Shown piece by piece: positions 47,226 through 58,200 of a stretch of 64,000 nt of DNA. The notes under the pieces were generated by a model. The model was not told where the DNA came from and searched no databases. It was given only the letters and a program-made list of their open reading frames with translations. The position numbers and the translations under genes were made by a program. Position 1 is the stretch's first letter; every line of letters starts with the position of its first letter. The stretch is from Jaltomata sinuosa (lineage: Eukaryota > Streptophyta > Magnoliopsida > Solanales > Solanaceae): positions 1 through 64,000 of the forward strand of contig QJPP01000273.1 of NCBI GenBank assembly GCA_003996215.1, read 5' to 3'.

Positions 47226-47406
47226 GACTAGAAAAAAGTAATGGAAAAGTAGAAGAAAAATACTGAAAATGGTGGTGAAAAGATTGGATTGTTTTTTTTT
47301 CTTTTTTGGGGGGGAGTGGAGAAGGGGTTATTTATTGTTAATTGACAAGACAAAAATAGTAAAAAGGATTTTACACTAACAAAAAAAATATGTGGTGTGG
47401 GGAGGT

Positions 47407-47930
47407 TTGAATATTAACCATTCGAGTTAAAGAATCTTAACGGTATCATATATATAGAAAGTAATTATTTGTTTTTGGACACGTTTGTTGAACATGTATC
47501 CTAACCATTTTACAATTAATATGTTTCTTATGATTTATACTTTTTCCAGTTAAAGTAATCTTATTTGTAGCGTATATATAGAAGGTGATTTATTTTTTTG
47601 ACACATCTGTTAATGTGTATTCTAACCATTAATAATTGATACTTGCCTTATTATTTACAATTTTTTCGAGTTAAAGTATCTTATTTGTAGCGTATATATA
47701 TATATAAAAGGTGATTTATTTTTTGACACGTCTGTTGGATGTGTATCTTAACCATTTGTAACTGATATTTGCCTTATGATTTACACTTTTTCAAGTTAAA
47801 GTATCTTATTTGTAGCGTATATATATAAGGTGATTTATTTGTTGACACGTCTGTTGAATGTGTATCCTCACCATTAGGAGCTGATATTTGCCTTGTGATT
47901 TAAACTTTTCGGGTTAAAGCATCATATCTG
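47407..47930. repeat. 124-bp promoter-region minisatellite (about four units)
   Basis: AGTTAAAGTATCTTATTTGT and GCGTATATATA recur at about 47423 (variant), 47547, 47671 and 47795, with a last diverged unit at 47909. Each unit also has TGACACGTCTGTTG-like and AACCATT...AACTGATATTTGCC words. The array lies 180-700 bp upstream of the 46446-47225 gene start; a related array is at 50605-50930. Confidence 0.85.
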
Positions 47931-48332
47931 CGAATTTGGCTCATCTCCCTTTTCTCAAGTACATAGTTAGATGAATGACACTTGTGCTACTTACTTATTA
48001 AGGGTCTAGATATTAGATTAATTTTATGGAAAAGGACTTAAATTACCTTTCACATATTAAAAATGGTACAAAAATACCCTTCATTCATCCATTGACTCTA
48101 TATATTATACCCCTGATATTTATGTTTGGGCTCTAAAATGCCTTTCAATTTAATAGACCACATATTAAAAGAAAAAATATTAATAACGTGGAACTCTCTC
48201 ATTGGTCCATTATATAATTAATTAATTTAATTTAAAATACCCATCCATGAATCCCCATGTATTGATGTTCAATAATATTAATTTTTGGTATTTGGAGATC
48301 TGATGCCTACGTTATTGCTGTTTGGAGGTAAA
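47931..48332. other. About 400-bp insertion relative to the duplicated copy
   Basis: The duplicated segment upstream of 49514-50308 lacks this piece: its minisatellite runs straight into the sequence matching 48333 onward. No terminal repeats were identified, so the nature of the insertion is open. Confidence 0.45.
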
Positions 48333-49012
48333 GGATGGTTTATTTATGGACATGTATGTTGATTTTCAATGTGTATTCTATACTAGTAGAAATATTATAT
48401 ATTGTTTATTTAAATAATTAGAATACATGTATGATGAATTATATGAAATTTTTAAAGAAGAAAATGTAAACTAAAATAGATGAATTTATTCCATTTATAT
48501 TATTGTCATTGCAAAGCTTTTATTTGAATGTGAAAGATCTCAACTGTCATATCTTCAATTATTATATACAATACTTAAAGATGATATAATAATATAAAAT
48601 TTATTTACACTACAAATGTACTTACGTTTAAAAAAAATCTTGAGTTACCTTTGATGCCACTTGCCAACAACATACTCTTTTTTTCTTAGGAACTACGGTC
48701 CGACTATTTTATAATAATCATTCTTTATGATAGCATTTCACTATAACGATCATTTTTTAAAATACAATCAAGCTTTCTGTAAACTATTTCTCAAAAAGTA
48801 GCGTCCTTTAAGAGAACATGCAAAAATACACATCTAAAAGGACAATATGTATACGAATTAAGCATATTGCATTCACGCAGGATATATAGGAAGAAAAGTC
48901 AAATTCCGAAGGGGTAGAATCGAACTTGTAAGTATTAGTTATTGATTTCACATGTAAAACTCGCAATATTTTCGTCACATGAAGATAATTTTACCATTAC
49001 TTCAATACTCCC
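48333..49012. repeat. Upstream part of segmental duplication, copy 1
   Basis: It matches 50900-51206 plus 51581-51824 plus 53138-53215 in order (shared words GAATACATGTATGATGAATT/GAATACATGTGTGATGAATT, TTATTGTCATTGCAAAGCTT, AAGTAGCGTCCTTT, AGTATTAG followed by TTGATTT). The sequence TGTAAGTATTAG at 48930 is the empty-site counterpart of the LTR insertion at 51825. Confidence 0.85.
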
Positions 49013-49177
49013 TTTTTTTATTTGTTTGTTTGTTCTTTTACAATTTGTTCGATTACCAAATCAAACTATTAAAATCTTTTTTTCTTTATTTTATCATTAC
49101 TATTTCAAAAAACTAAGCTCATTAAAAGAAAAAAAAATCTATAACCTGATAAGTTCTTGTAGATAAATTTGGGTCGC

Positions 49178-49385
49178 ATATAACGTCATTAAGTACAATC
49201 TTCATTCTCCTATGTCGTTAAATTGTTCATAAGTCATGTCGAATTGACAAGACGTATACGTATTGTGGCACACCGAGATCTTTTTTCCACGAATTCCACA
49301 AGTTCAAGAGAAGCGAAAACAAAAAAATAGAAAATTTAGCAGAAAATCAAGAATTTTCAAAATAATAGTTAAAGTAAATGCCTTC
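49178..49385. repeat. NHL 3'-flank repeat, fourth copy
   Basis: CGTCATTAAGTACAATCTTC through CACAAGTTCAAGAGAAGCGA and AATCAAGAATTTTCAAAATA, matching 45078-45295. Confidence 0.75.
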
Positions 49386-49513
49386 ATATACTATTTGTAA
49401 CTTTATACCAAGGAAAGAAAATCAAAAGAAACTGTACAAAGATAAAAGGAAAATCCTAAATTATAACAAGAAATATTAACTCGAGATCGTTATAGGTATA
49501 GTACCCATAAGCT

Positions 49514-50308
49514 TCAAATCGTGTTTACGATGCAATCTATATTCTCAACTTTTATCAACTCCCCTTTATCTTTAGGCCCATGCCCAAATTGAACTTTCAC
49601 ATCATTGCAATAAACCCTAACCCTCTCTCTTTTTGATTCTGTCTTGGATGTATATTCATACCCCATATTAATTTGTAGCGCGAATTTCAAAACCCCGTCA
49701 TCATTTCTCTTTCCATTAGCTTCTGACAAAATCTCATTTTCCAGGAAGGTCCCAGGCGACGTTGTCAAATTAGAAAACAAGAAAACGGAACTACGTGCTG
49801 CCAAATTGAAAGGGTCAACATCATTCTCCGCCAAGACATTTGTCTCATAAGAAATCGCAATTTTCCCTTGATTCACTTGTATATCTAGGTCATTATTTGG
49901 GTTTTTCATCGATACGTTGACCTGCCAATTACCTAACATGGACGTGCTCGTGATCATGAGACCCCCCGTGGGAACTTGTAATGACACGAGTTGAAATTGA
50001 GGCTTTTCATTCCCGAATATCATCCAGATGACTATACTGAACATGATCATCCCGATGACAAAAATTAGCATCATGGTCGTTAAATAACGACCAAACGATG
50101 CTGAATTACCGTTATTATTATCGTTAATTTGATCTTGCAATGGTATATACCTTTGGGAATAATTCACATTGTATGAATTACTATTATTAGGGTAATTATA
50201 ATTATGCATAATATAACTAGGAGGATTATGAAGAATATTAGTATTGTTGTATGATGAAGGGTACCCAATAACTGTTTTTTGTTTTTCAATATCCTTTGAG
50301 AAATCCAT
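49514..50308 (-). CDS. NHL/LEA_2-type membrane protein, 264 aa (tandem paralog)
   Basis: Intronless. The N-terminus is MDFSKDIEKQKTVIGYP followed by an Asn/Tyr-rich tail (YNYPNNSNSYNVNYSQ) and IPLQDQIND. A membrane helix lies at about residues 74-98 (Met/Ile-rich). The external part has EKPQFQLVSLQVPTGG, LGNWQVNVSMKNPNNDLDI (NPN motif retained, unlike 46446-47225), GKIAISYETN, FALQINMGYEY and VRVYCNDVKVQFGHGPKD, ending in ENIDCIVNTI. Compared with its paralog it has an extra Gly in PTGG and a different N-terminal Asn-rich segment. The surrounding 2-4 kb is also duplicated. Family role is membrane-associated stress or defence function (family knowledge); substrate or partners cannot be read from the sequence. 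Confidence 0.92.
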   Translation of the reverse strand: MDFSKDIEKQKTVIGYPSSYNNTNILHNPPSYIMHNYNYPNNSNSYNVNYSQRYIPLQDQINDNNNGNSASFGRYLTTMMLIFVIGMIMFSIVIWMIFGNEKPQFQLVSLQVPTGGLMITSTSMLGNWQVNVSMKNPNNDLDIQVNQGKIAISYETNVLAENDVDPFNLAARSSVFLFSNLTTSPGTFLENEILSEANGKRNDDGVLKFALQINMGYEYTSKTESKRERVRVYCNDVKVQFGHGPKDKGELIKVENIDCIVNTI

Positions 50309-50604
50309 GACTAGAACAACTTTTTTTTCTTTTTTTTTTTTGTTTTCCCTCTCACTTTTTTTATGGAAAAGTAGAAGAAAAATATTGAAAATGGTAGTGA
50401 AAAGATTGGATTTGTTTTTTTTTTGGGGAAAATGGAGAAGGGGTTAGTTAAATGTTGAAGGATTGTTCGATGCACGAAGTATCTCGTATGAATTATACAA
50501 AGTTTGGTGAAGGGTTGGAGGATAAGAGAATAATATATAGCAAAGAGGATTTACTTAAAAAAAGTGTGGAGTTTAACGTAAGAATTGGAGGATAAGAGAG
50601 TTGA

Positions 50605-50930
50605 ATATCAACCATTTGTAACTAATATTTGTCTTGTGGTTTACACTTTTTCGAGTTAAAGCATCTTATCTCATTTGTTTTTGCACACATTTGTTGAACG
50701 TGTATTCTAATCATTTGTAATTGATATTTGTCATATGATATACACTTATCGAGTTAAAACATCTTATCTATAAAGAGTGATTTGTTTCTGAATACGTCTT
50801 GAACGTGTATCCTAACGATTTATAACTGATTTTTATCATATGGTTTATATTCTTTCGGGTGGAAGCGTCTTATCTGTAACAAATATAAAGAGTGATTTGT
50901 TTTTAGACACTCCTGTTGAAAGTGTATATT
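50605..50930. repeat. Promoter-region minisatellite, second array
   Basis: About three diverged units with CGAGTTAAAGCATCTTATCT, GTTGAACGTGTATTCTAA and TTTGTAATTGATATTTGTC words, related to 47407-47930. It lies about 300-620 bp upstream of the 49514-50308 gene. Confidence 0.75.
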
Positions 50931-51824
50931 ATGCTAAACTAGTCAATAGAAATACTTATATGTGGTATAAATATTTAGAATACATGTGTGATGAATTATA
51001 TGAAATTTAAAAAAGAAAATATAAGTTAAAACTGATGAACGATGAACTTATTCAATCGATGTTTATTGTCATTGCAAAGCTTTCAAATAATGTGAAAGAT
51101 CTCGACTGTAATAATAATATATAATATATTTACACTATAAATGTATGTAAGTTTAGAAAATCTTGAGTTATCCTTGATGACACTTGCCAACAACAATATT
51201 GTTTCTTTTGAATAACATCAGACTTGGAGTAAACCCGAGTTCTCAACACAAATACTCAAGTATTATATAATACTAATTGATAGCTAAATTACAATCGCAA
51301 CACTTACAAGTATTGAATTACAATGAAAGATAATGGAACAACTAGTAACTAAGATAGAGATGAGAAATTTAGACTCTAGAAAGGAGATAGAGGAACAAAC
51401 ATTTTCTTTTTCACAATAAGCATAATCTATTTTGCTCTCACAAGTCGCTATTTATCAACTCGGATCCCAAACACAGTCACTTAATTCAGTGTTGGGCTGC
51501 TTTGCTAATACTGGTCTAGGCCCATTCATAACAATACCTCCAAACATTCCCTTTGGCCTAATATCATTCACATCAAGACTTTTTTTATAATAGTCATCCT
51601 TTATCACAACATTTCACTATGACGATCATTTCTTTGGAACTACAATTAGGTTCCTATAAACTATTTCTCGACAAGTAGCGTCCTTTCAGAGAACAGGCAT
51701 AGCCCCATAGATACACATCTAAAGGACAATCATGTATACGAAGCATATCATATTCATGGAGGAAACGGAGAAAGGTCATAATCTCCAAAGTGCATATGAT
51801 GTAGGTAGTCTACCTTAACATAAG
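50931..51824. repeat. Upstream part of segmental duplication, copy 2 (with insertion)
   Basis: 50931-51206 and 51581-51824 match 48380-48930. The piece between is an LTR-type insertion. Confidence 0.8.
51207..51580 (-). mobile_element. Copia-like LTR fragment with purine tract
   Basis: It is absent from the duplicate at 48680. On the minus strand a purine-rich GGCCAAAGGGAATGTTTGGA-GG tract is followed by TATTGTTATGAATGGGCC and, at the far end, CCAAGTCTGATGTTAT. This is consistent with a short internal 3' end plus LTR. No target duplication was identified. Confidence 0.5.
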
Positions 51825-53137
51825 TGATAACGCCCAAACTACACCTCGAATTAACGAAGCGTAAGAGGTCGTAGTCAAGTAAAGAACCCAACAAGGTTGG
51901 GGTCGAATCCCACAGAGAATATGGTGAAGATTAAGCCTTTAGTGAAGTACGTGACTGATGGTCAATAGTTTCCGGTAAATAAGGGGGGTTTGTGTGAACA
52001 AATCGTAAACAAAATAAACAATTAACGTATGGGAATGATCAGTAGGAGAGAATGAACTAGGGACGTGTTCACCATGGCGTTGTAACAATGTCGATTCTAG
52101 GCGTAACCGGGTTCTTTCTATATGCGTGTCACGATGTGATTGCGTCATTTGTCTCGTCTAAACGTCTCTCGACCAAATAAACAAATTTCCTTTTCTATTC
52201 TCTCGACCTCGAAAAGATGTGCTTTTTAGATTTCAATCCTAACATCAAGTAGATTAATCCAGTTACGGATTTAATCATTAATCATTAAGACGAGAGTTGG
52301 TAGTCTCGAATCCTTGTCGTTAATCAAGTTTCCCGGTTTTAATCTCTTTACTCAAGCAAATTAAACCTAGGCATGTTCTAATGTTTGCAACCACTAGAAA
52401 ACGTGACATAAAGTATGATTAACAACGTGACTACATGTAAATTAAACCCGTCGCTACCCGGAATCTATATCGCTACTTTAGCCATGGCTCCCACAACCCT
52501 AGTTGCGGGAGTTTTAGTTACTCATGCTCGAAGAATCAAAGAAGAAATTCATAATAAAGGAAAGAAGATTCTTACAATATGATGAAAATACCCTTCAATA
52601 ATCCAAGAACAAGAAAAACCAAGAACTCACGAACGAATCAAGAACACGAATTCAAGAAGAGCAAACGTGTTTCTTGATCTCAAAAACCACTAAAAACGTG
52701 TTTTAAACTAATGGGTGAACCCCCCAAAATAAAACCTAACATAGGGTATTTATAGGAGTCAAAGAACCCAAATCCAAAACGGGTTAGGAGTCCTTCACGC
52801 GGACAGCCGCTGGCGCGCTACTGCCTTGGTGCGACGGCCAGGGTGACGGACCGTCACAGGGTTGACGGACCGTCGCCTGGACCGTCAACTTTAGGCAGTT
52901 GCACTGCCTCCACGCGACGGTCTCTGTGACGGACCGTCACATGTGTGACGGACCGTCACTCAGGCCGTCACTCTTAGGCAGAATTCTCTTTTTCTCGTAT
53001 TTCCTTCCGTTTCCGTGTTTGTTCCTATTTCCTAAAAATACAACATAAAAACATCAAAAACGACAATGGTTGCTTGAAAATGTACGATTGTTCTTAGCTA
53101 AAAGGAGTCGAAAGTGACGTAAAATGGCGTCACATCA
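51825..53137. mobile_element. Solo LTR (copy 2), 1313 bp, with perfect 5-bp target duplication
   Basis: It begins TGATAACGCC and ends GGCGTCACATCA. The flanks ATAAG at 51820-51824 and 53138-53142 are identical. The duplicated segment at 48930 supplies the uninterrupted site. It aligns end to end with 3-1303. Confidence 0.95.
52831..52973. repeat. Palindrome cluster inside the solo LTR
   Basis: Repeated GTGACGGACCGTCAC-type words as at 999-1138, again in a locally GC-rich island. Confidence 0.6.
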
Positions 53138-53142
53138 ATAAG

Positions 53143-53630
53143 TATTAGTGGTTGATTTAATGACTCAAACTCTATTTAGGCCACATAAAAATAACTTTAT
53201 TATTGCTTCAAGATTCTCTTTCACATCCCGTGCTCACTTAGTTAAGGAATGTGATAGGCAATTTATCTTGACGCAAATATCAGTAGCTGATTTCACAACT
53301 CAAACTCGTGACCTATATAGAAATCATTTACAAGAAGAAAATGAAGAAAAGTTGGAGAACCCATGGATTAGGACAAGTCTACTACTTTTTGGTGTCATAA
53401 ATTTTCATTGATAAGTCTTTTCATCTGTGTCCACTCAAGGCAAAACATGGTAAAAAGCTGAAGCCTAAAACACCTTCATCAATAAAAATTGGCAAATATT
53501 GGGTCAGTTTCTGAAAAGGCAAACATTCAAATACTAGTACAACTTCTTAACTAAAACAGTGTTTTGCACAATAACCAATGATCCACTACATTACATAGAT
53601 TTTTTTTGTTTTCTTTAACACCTCCCTATT
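53143..53630. other. End of duplicated segment and intergenic DNA
   Basis: 53143-53215 continues the segmental duplication. 53270-53335 repeats the phrase ATATCAGTAGCTGATTTCAC / CAACTCAAACTCGTGACC, related to 33120-33190. No gene is seen. Confidence 0.45.
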
Positions 53631-53633
53631 GCT

Positions 53634-53765
53634 CCCCCCCCCCCCCCCCCCCCCCCCCTACTTTTTTGGTGATTCGAACCTTCGCATTAGAAGTGAGAGG
53701 TGCATTATATATGAGCGGGTTGAACGTGAGTGATGCTTACCATCTAAGCAACTCCCTCTTGTTAC
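53634..53765 (-). mobile_element. Poly-C run followed by SINE-like sequence
   Basis: A run of about 25 C ends at 53658. The following stretch has GGTGATTCGAACCTTCGCAT (B-box-like in reverse) and TGCTTACCATCTAAGCAACT (A-box-like in reverse), indicating an antisense tRNA-derived SINE. The open frame here is not a gene. Confidence 0.5.
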
Positions 53766-53937
53766 TACATTACATACATTTTGAGAGCAAATTCTCATTC
53801 TTTTTCTTTTGGAAAATGATGGTGTTTGGGATAGTTTGTGTGCAACTCGATTAGTTCATTAGTTATTTGTTATTTTTTACTAGCACAAATATTGAATGTC
53901 ACCGGCATCAAAACTTAGATAGATCGTAAGAAATAAC

Positions 53938-54168
53938 TATTCCCTTCGTTTCAATTTGTTTGTTTTCTTTTTTTTTAGTTCGTTTCAAAAAATAATATTT
54001 CTTTTCTTTTTTGACAAGTCTTTAGTTCAAATTTTTCACATGACATGTTTAACACCAAAAAATTAAAGGACATTTTAGTACATTTTACATATTTTAAGTT
54101 TAAGAGATTCAAAAGACATTTTGACATGCCAAGACAAAATCTAACAAACAAATTGAAACGATGAAAGT
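53938..54168. mobile_element. Stowaway-like MITE
   Basis: The left end CTATTCCCTTCGTTTCAATT and the right end, reverse complement CTACTTTCATCGTTTCAATT, form inverted repeats of over 25 bp. They are flanked by TA-containing sequence. There is no coding capacity. Confidence 0.75.
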
Positions 54169-54389
54169 AGTAAATTTTTTGTATTTGCATGGATTTGAAC
54201 CATAATCAACAAGGTTGCAACTTGCAACCAATTCATTAACCACTTGGTTACACATTTAGGTGCAACTAAAAAACAACTAAATACTCCTTTCGTCCTAATT
54301 TCGTTCCTCAAAAAAGTGTTCACTTCTTTTTCACTAATGATTTTCCAAAAACTAAGAAAAATCCAAAAGGCTACAAGAATTTACAAAAT

Positions 54390-54609
54390 GGCATGTTTAG
54401 CCACAACTAGGAGCATTTATTATAGTACACATATTTGAAAAGGAGTCACATTACAATTGTCATATGTAGACACCAAAAAGGGGAAAGATTTAAAAACAGG
54501 CCCCTTTTGCCAAAAGACACCACCATTTTCCCTCAACAAGGCAATTGGCAATTAGACAAAAATTAAACACACAACCATATGCTAAGTTCAATTATTTAAA
54601 TTTATCAAC
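54390..54609. repeat. Direct repeat, copy 1 (see 54972-55186)
   Basis: CATGTTTAGCCACAACTAGG ... GAGTCACATTACAATTGTCA ... AACAAGGCAATTGGCAATTA occurs here and 582 bp downstream with only a few differences. Confidence 0.85.
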
Positions 54610-54639
54610 AGTTTTTATAACAATTGTATAATCTCAGAA

Positions 54640-54860
54640 TACAAATACAAACAACAACAATAACATATCCAGTAAATTCTCACAAAGTGGGGTCGAATAC
54701 AAATACAAAGAGTAATCTCGACATACAAGTACAAAATCATAAATCTCAGCATACAAATACAAATTCGTTAGAGTAATCTCGTCATACAAATACAAATTCA
54801 TAAAAATCTCAGCATATAAATACAAATACAAATACAAGTATACAAATACAAATACAGTTC
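54640..54860. repeat. ACAAATACAA-rich simple repeat
   Basis: Short ATACAAATACAAAT units with interspersed TCTCAGCAT / TCTCGTCAT words lie between the two direct repeats. Confidence 0.8.
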
Positions 54861-54971
54861 ATACAAAAACAAATAGCAACAGTTTAAACCCTCTGCTCAA
54901 AATATAATTGAATTAAATTATTGGTATGAAGCATAATTAAACATAGATATTTGATATTAGGTAATTTTTTC

Positions 54972-55186
54972 ATGTTTAGCCACAACTAGGAGCATTTATT
55001 ATAATACACATATTTGAAAAGGAGTCACATTACAATTGTCATATGTAGACACCAAAAAAGGGAAAGATTTAAAACTAGGTCCCTTTGCCAAAAGACTTCA
55101 CCATTTTCCCTCAACAAGGCAATTGGCAATTATAGAAAAATTAAACACAACCATATACTAAAGTTCAATTATTTAAATCTACCAAA
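54972..55186. repeat. Direct repeat, copy 2
   Basis: It is nearly identical to 54390-54609. It lies just downstream of the stop codon of the 55267-59960 gene and may be in its 3' UTR. Confidence 0.85.
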
Positions 55187-55266
55187 TAGTACTATCTAAG
55201 GACTAAACTACTATATATCAATAGGTCCAATTCTTTAGGCTTTGTCATTCCTCTTTTCTTTTCTTG

Positions 55267-58200
55267 TCATATGCATGGATATCTCTGGCCATTTTGTTGA
55301 ACATCTTGCCTAATTCTACCACCTGCTCATAGAGAAAAATGAATTAGAATTTGACCCTATAAAAAATTTCTTAAAAAAGACACCATACACATCTAATTTG
55401 TGATAAACAATCACTCAAGGGAGCCATGGAGCAACAACAATGTTTGTCTCGCTATGATCGATAGGTTACGGGTTCACAACAACAACGGCATATCCAATGT
55501 AATCTTACAAATGAAATCTGGGAAGGATGGTGTGTACGCATTCTTATCCCTACCTAGTGAAAACAAAGGATGCTTTCGATAGGTTATAGGTTCGAGCCGT
55601 TGAATTAGCCATTATGTTGCCTCGGGATAGAGTGTCTACCTTACACTCCTTTTGATAAGATTCTCATGGGTCAATTTAGGCTACATATCAGCACAATTTT
55701 TTAATGGGTTGAAACAGGCTGAGCTAATAAATAGGTGGGTCAATGAGTAAATTTGAGCGGGTTAATGAACAACCCAAACTTGGACGAGTCATGTTCTCAT
55801 GGGTTAATTTTGCCACTTCTAGGCAACTTCATGCACTAAAAATATTGTGGTATGTTCAAGATGTTCTAATGACAGATAATCTAGAACCAATGATGCTTGG
55901 ATTTTTTTTAAAATACCATGAGCAAGTTTGTATAGGATCCTTCAAAAGTTTTGTATTTTTGCAGAATCTGATACGTGTGGGACAACACCTAAGGCCCAAC
56001 ATAGGGTAGAATTGGCAATTGACCTGTTCAAAGGGACTTGTTGGGGGGTGGGGGGGGGTGTGTCATGTGTGTGGGGGGGGGAGGACCTAGCATTCAAGAA
56101 GTAAGCAACCTAACTAAAGAAATTTGACATAGAAAGGAAATTTCAGAATGAAACTGCCATATATAACCAAAAGATATAAGAGAGGGTCAGATGTCAGTTG
56201 CTTTTCCCAAAAGACCCACTATTTTCATCTGTTTCCTATCCAGAAAAAAAGGGCAAAAGAGGAAACAAGAAAAGATTTAACTCAGCTAAGAACAAGTCAT
56301 GAAAATTTGATAAAAGTTCAAAAATTGACATAATTGATAAAAAAAAAAGACACAAGAAAAGATAAAACCTAAACACCATATTCTTATCCTCTAAAAATAA
56401 CTTTATCAACACAAGTTCAAGAGTAACATCTTTTAAGTACTTTGTGATTTGGTGATCTAACTAGTTCTAACAACAACATATCCAGCGTAATCCCGCAAAG
56501 TGAGGTCTGAAGATGGCAAAGTATACGTAGATTTTACTCCTATCTTGGACGTAGAGAGGTTGTTTCCAATAGACCCTTAGTTCAAGAAAAAAAAACAGTC
56601 CAAAGCAGTATAAAAAAAGAAATAACGGAAATGAAAAAGTCATGGCAAAATACTGTGATCTAACTAGTTCCATCGAGTTAAAATAATATCCATCTTCATT
56701 TAAGCACAATCCTTTCACCCCTTTCAGTTACCATACAATCTATCCAAGATTTGGTAGATAGAATTACTCCATACCTATTCTAGTGAGAGATAAACAGATA
56801 GTAGATATGTCGTGAAATTAGTCAAAGTGTACGCAAACTAAAACACCACAACTATTAAAAAAAAAAAAAAATTGTACCCCATATACCCACCCCCAACAGC
56901 CAACTATGCAAAAAAGGCAAAAACAGATCACAGTACCCATAATATACAAGAATGAAACAATTACTCACCTCGTCTCATTTAATAAGAAACTCTTTCCTTT
57001 TTAGTTTGTTTCAAAAAATCAACATATTTATATATATGAAAACTTTTTAATCGTATCATTCTAATATTTAACATAACGATATCATTATAATTAGTAACAC
57101 ACCCAAGGGTGTGGTCTAAGATAATGAAGAGGGTTGAGATTCTGACATCTCGAGTTCAAATTCCAGTAGAGACAAATAAACTTAGGTGATTTCTTGCCCG
57201 AACACCACAATTATCGGAAAAAGTTAGTAACATGATCTTTTAGAATGTCATACATATTAGCTCACGTGACAAAGTTCTAAATTACTAGTCTAGTCAAACA
57301 AAAATTGTACAAATTGTAACAGAAAGAGTAGCATTTTGCATGTGATGATACTATCTTTCTTCAACTTGTCAAGTTCCAAATTGGGACTAGGGCATGAATA
57401 TTCACATTGAATTAGGGATGACAATGGGACGGGGCGGGTTGAGAATAGGAAAAAGGCTATGCGGGCGGGACAGGTTGAAGTTTTTGTGAATTAAGGTTAA
57501 ACCCTATGTTGCTTGGACTCTCCAAAACGGATGTCGCACCTATGTCAGATCCTCTAAAAATGCACTACTTTTGGAGGATCCGACATGTACCCATCGTCAT
57601 TTTTAAAAACTTCGAGCAACATAGTTTAAACCCACCCCTCTGCCATCTCTACATTAAATGCGTGAAATCTAACAACAATAACAACATATTAAGTATATTC
57701 CCATGAGTGAGGTCTGGGAAGGGTGGGTATATGCAAACCTTACAATTATCCTTGTACAGTAGAGAGGTTGTTTCCGATAGACTCTCGGCTCAATTAACCA
57801 GGATAACCAATTAATCAACAGTAGGATTAGACTAATGTTCAAGAAGTATGGTAAAAACTAAAAAGTTAGAGACCATTGCTCGGACTCTTCAAAAATGTTG
57901 TCGCATTCGTGTCGAATTCTCCGAAAATACACTAATTTTGGAGTATCCGACACGTATCCGTCGATATTTTTGAAGAATCTGAGCAACATAGCTCAAAGAT
58001 TTGATTGATACTTGCCTTGTCCCTTTCTACCATTGTTTTCGATGTCGGCGGGTGTTCTAGGGAGGAAGACACCTGTTCCACCATAATCTCTCATAGAACT
58101 ACTTTCACCATTAAAACCGCCACCGCCACCACCACCGCCACCCACAAATGGCAAAAACCGGTTTCCGGTGAACCGGTCTAGGCCGAGATTTCTTCTCTGC

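Larger units (their letters stand above)
55323..58015 (-). other. Predicted intron 3 (or downstream region) with several repeats
   Basis: It holds common Solanaceae repeats at 56465-56590 and 57665-57790 (CAACAACATATCCAG...AGAGAGGTTGTTTCC), a SINE at 57098-57205 and two MITEs (57505-57623, 57873-57990). G-runs lie at 56040-56085. No coding exon other than those listed was recognised. Confidence 0.45.

Noticed and set aside
51825..53137. Full-length retrotransposon
   Set aside because: Target duplications directly flank a single LTR, so no internal region remains.
53606..53854. 82-codon plus frame starting near the poly-C run
   Set aside because: It translates the C run to poly-Pro and then a reversed SINE; no gene support.
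55276..55322. Alternative reading of the last exon as VVELGKMFNKMARDIH...
   Set aside because: This frame looks protein-like, but the upstream exon ends in phase 1, which gives GRIRQDVQQNGQR instead. I could not find an upstream exon that would support the other frame, so it is kept only as an alternative.
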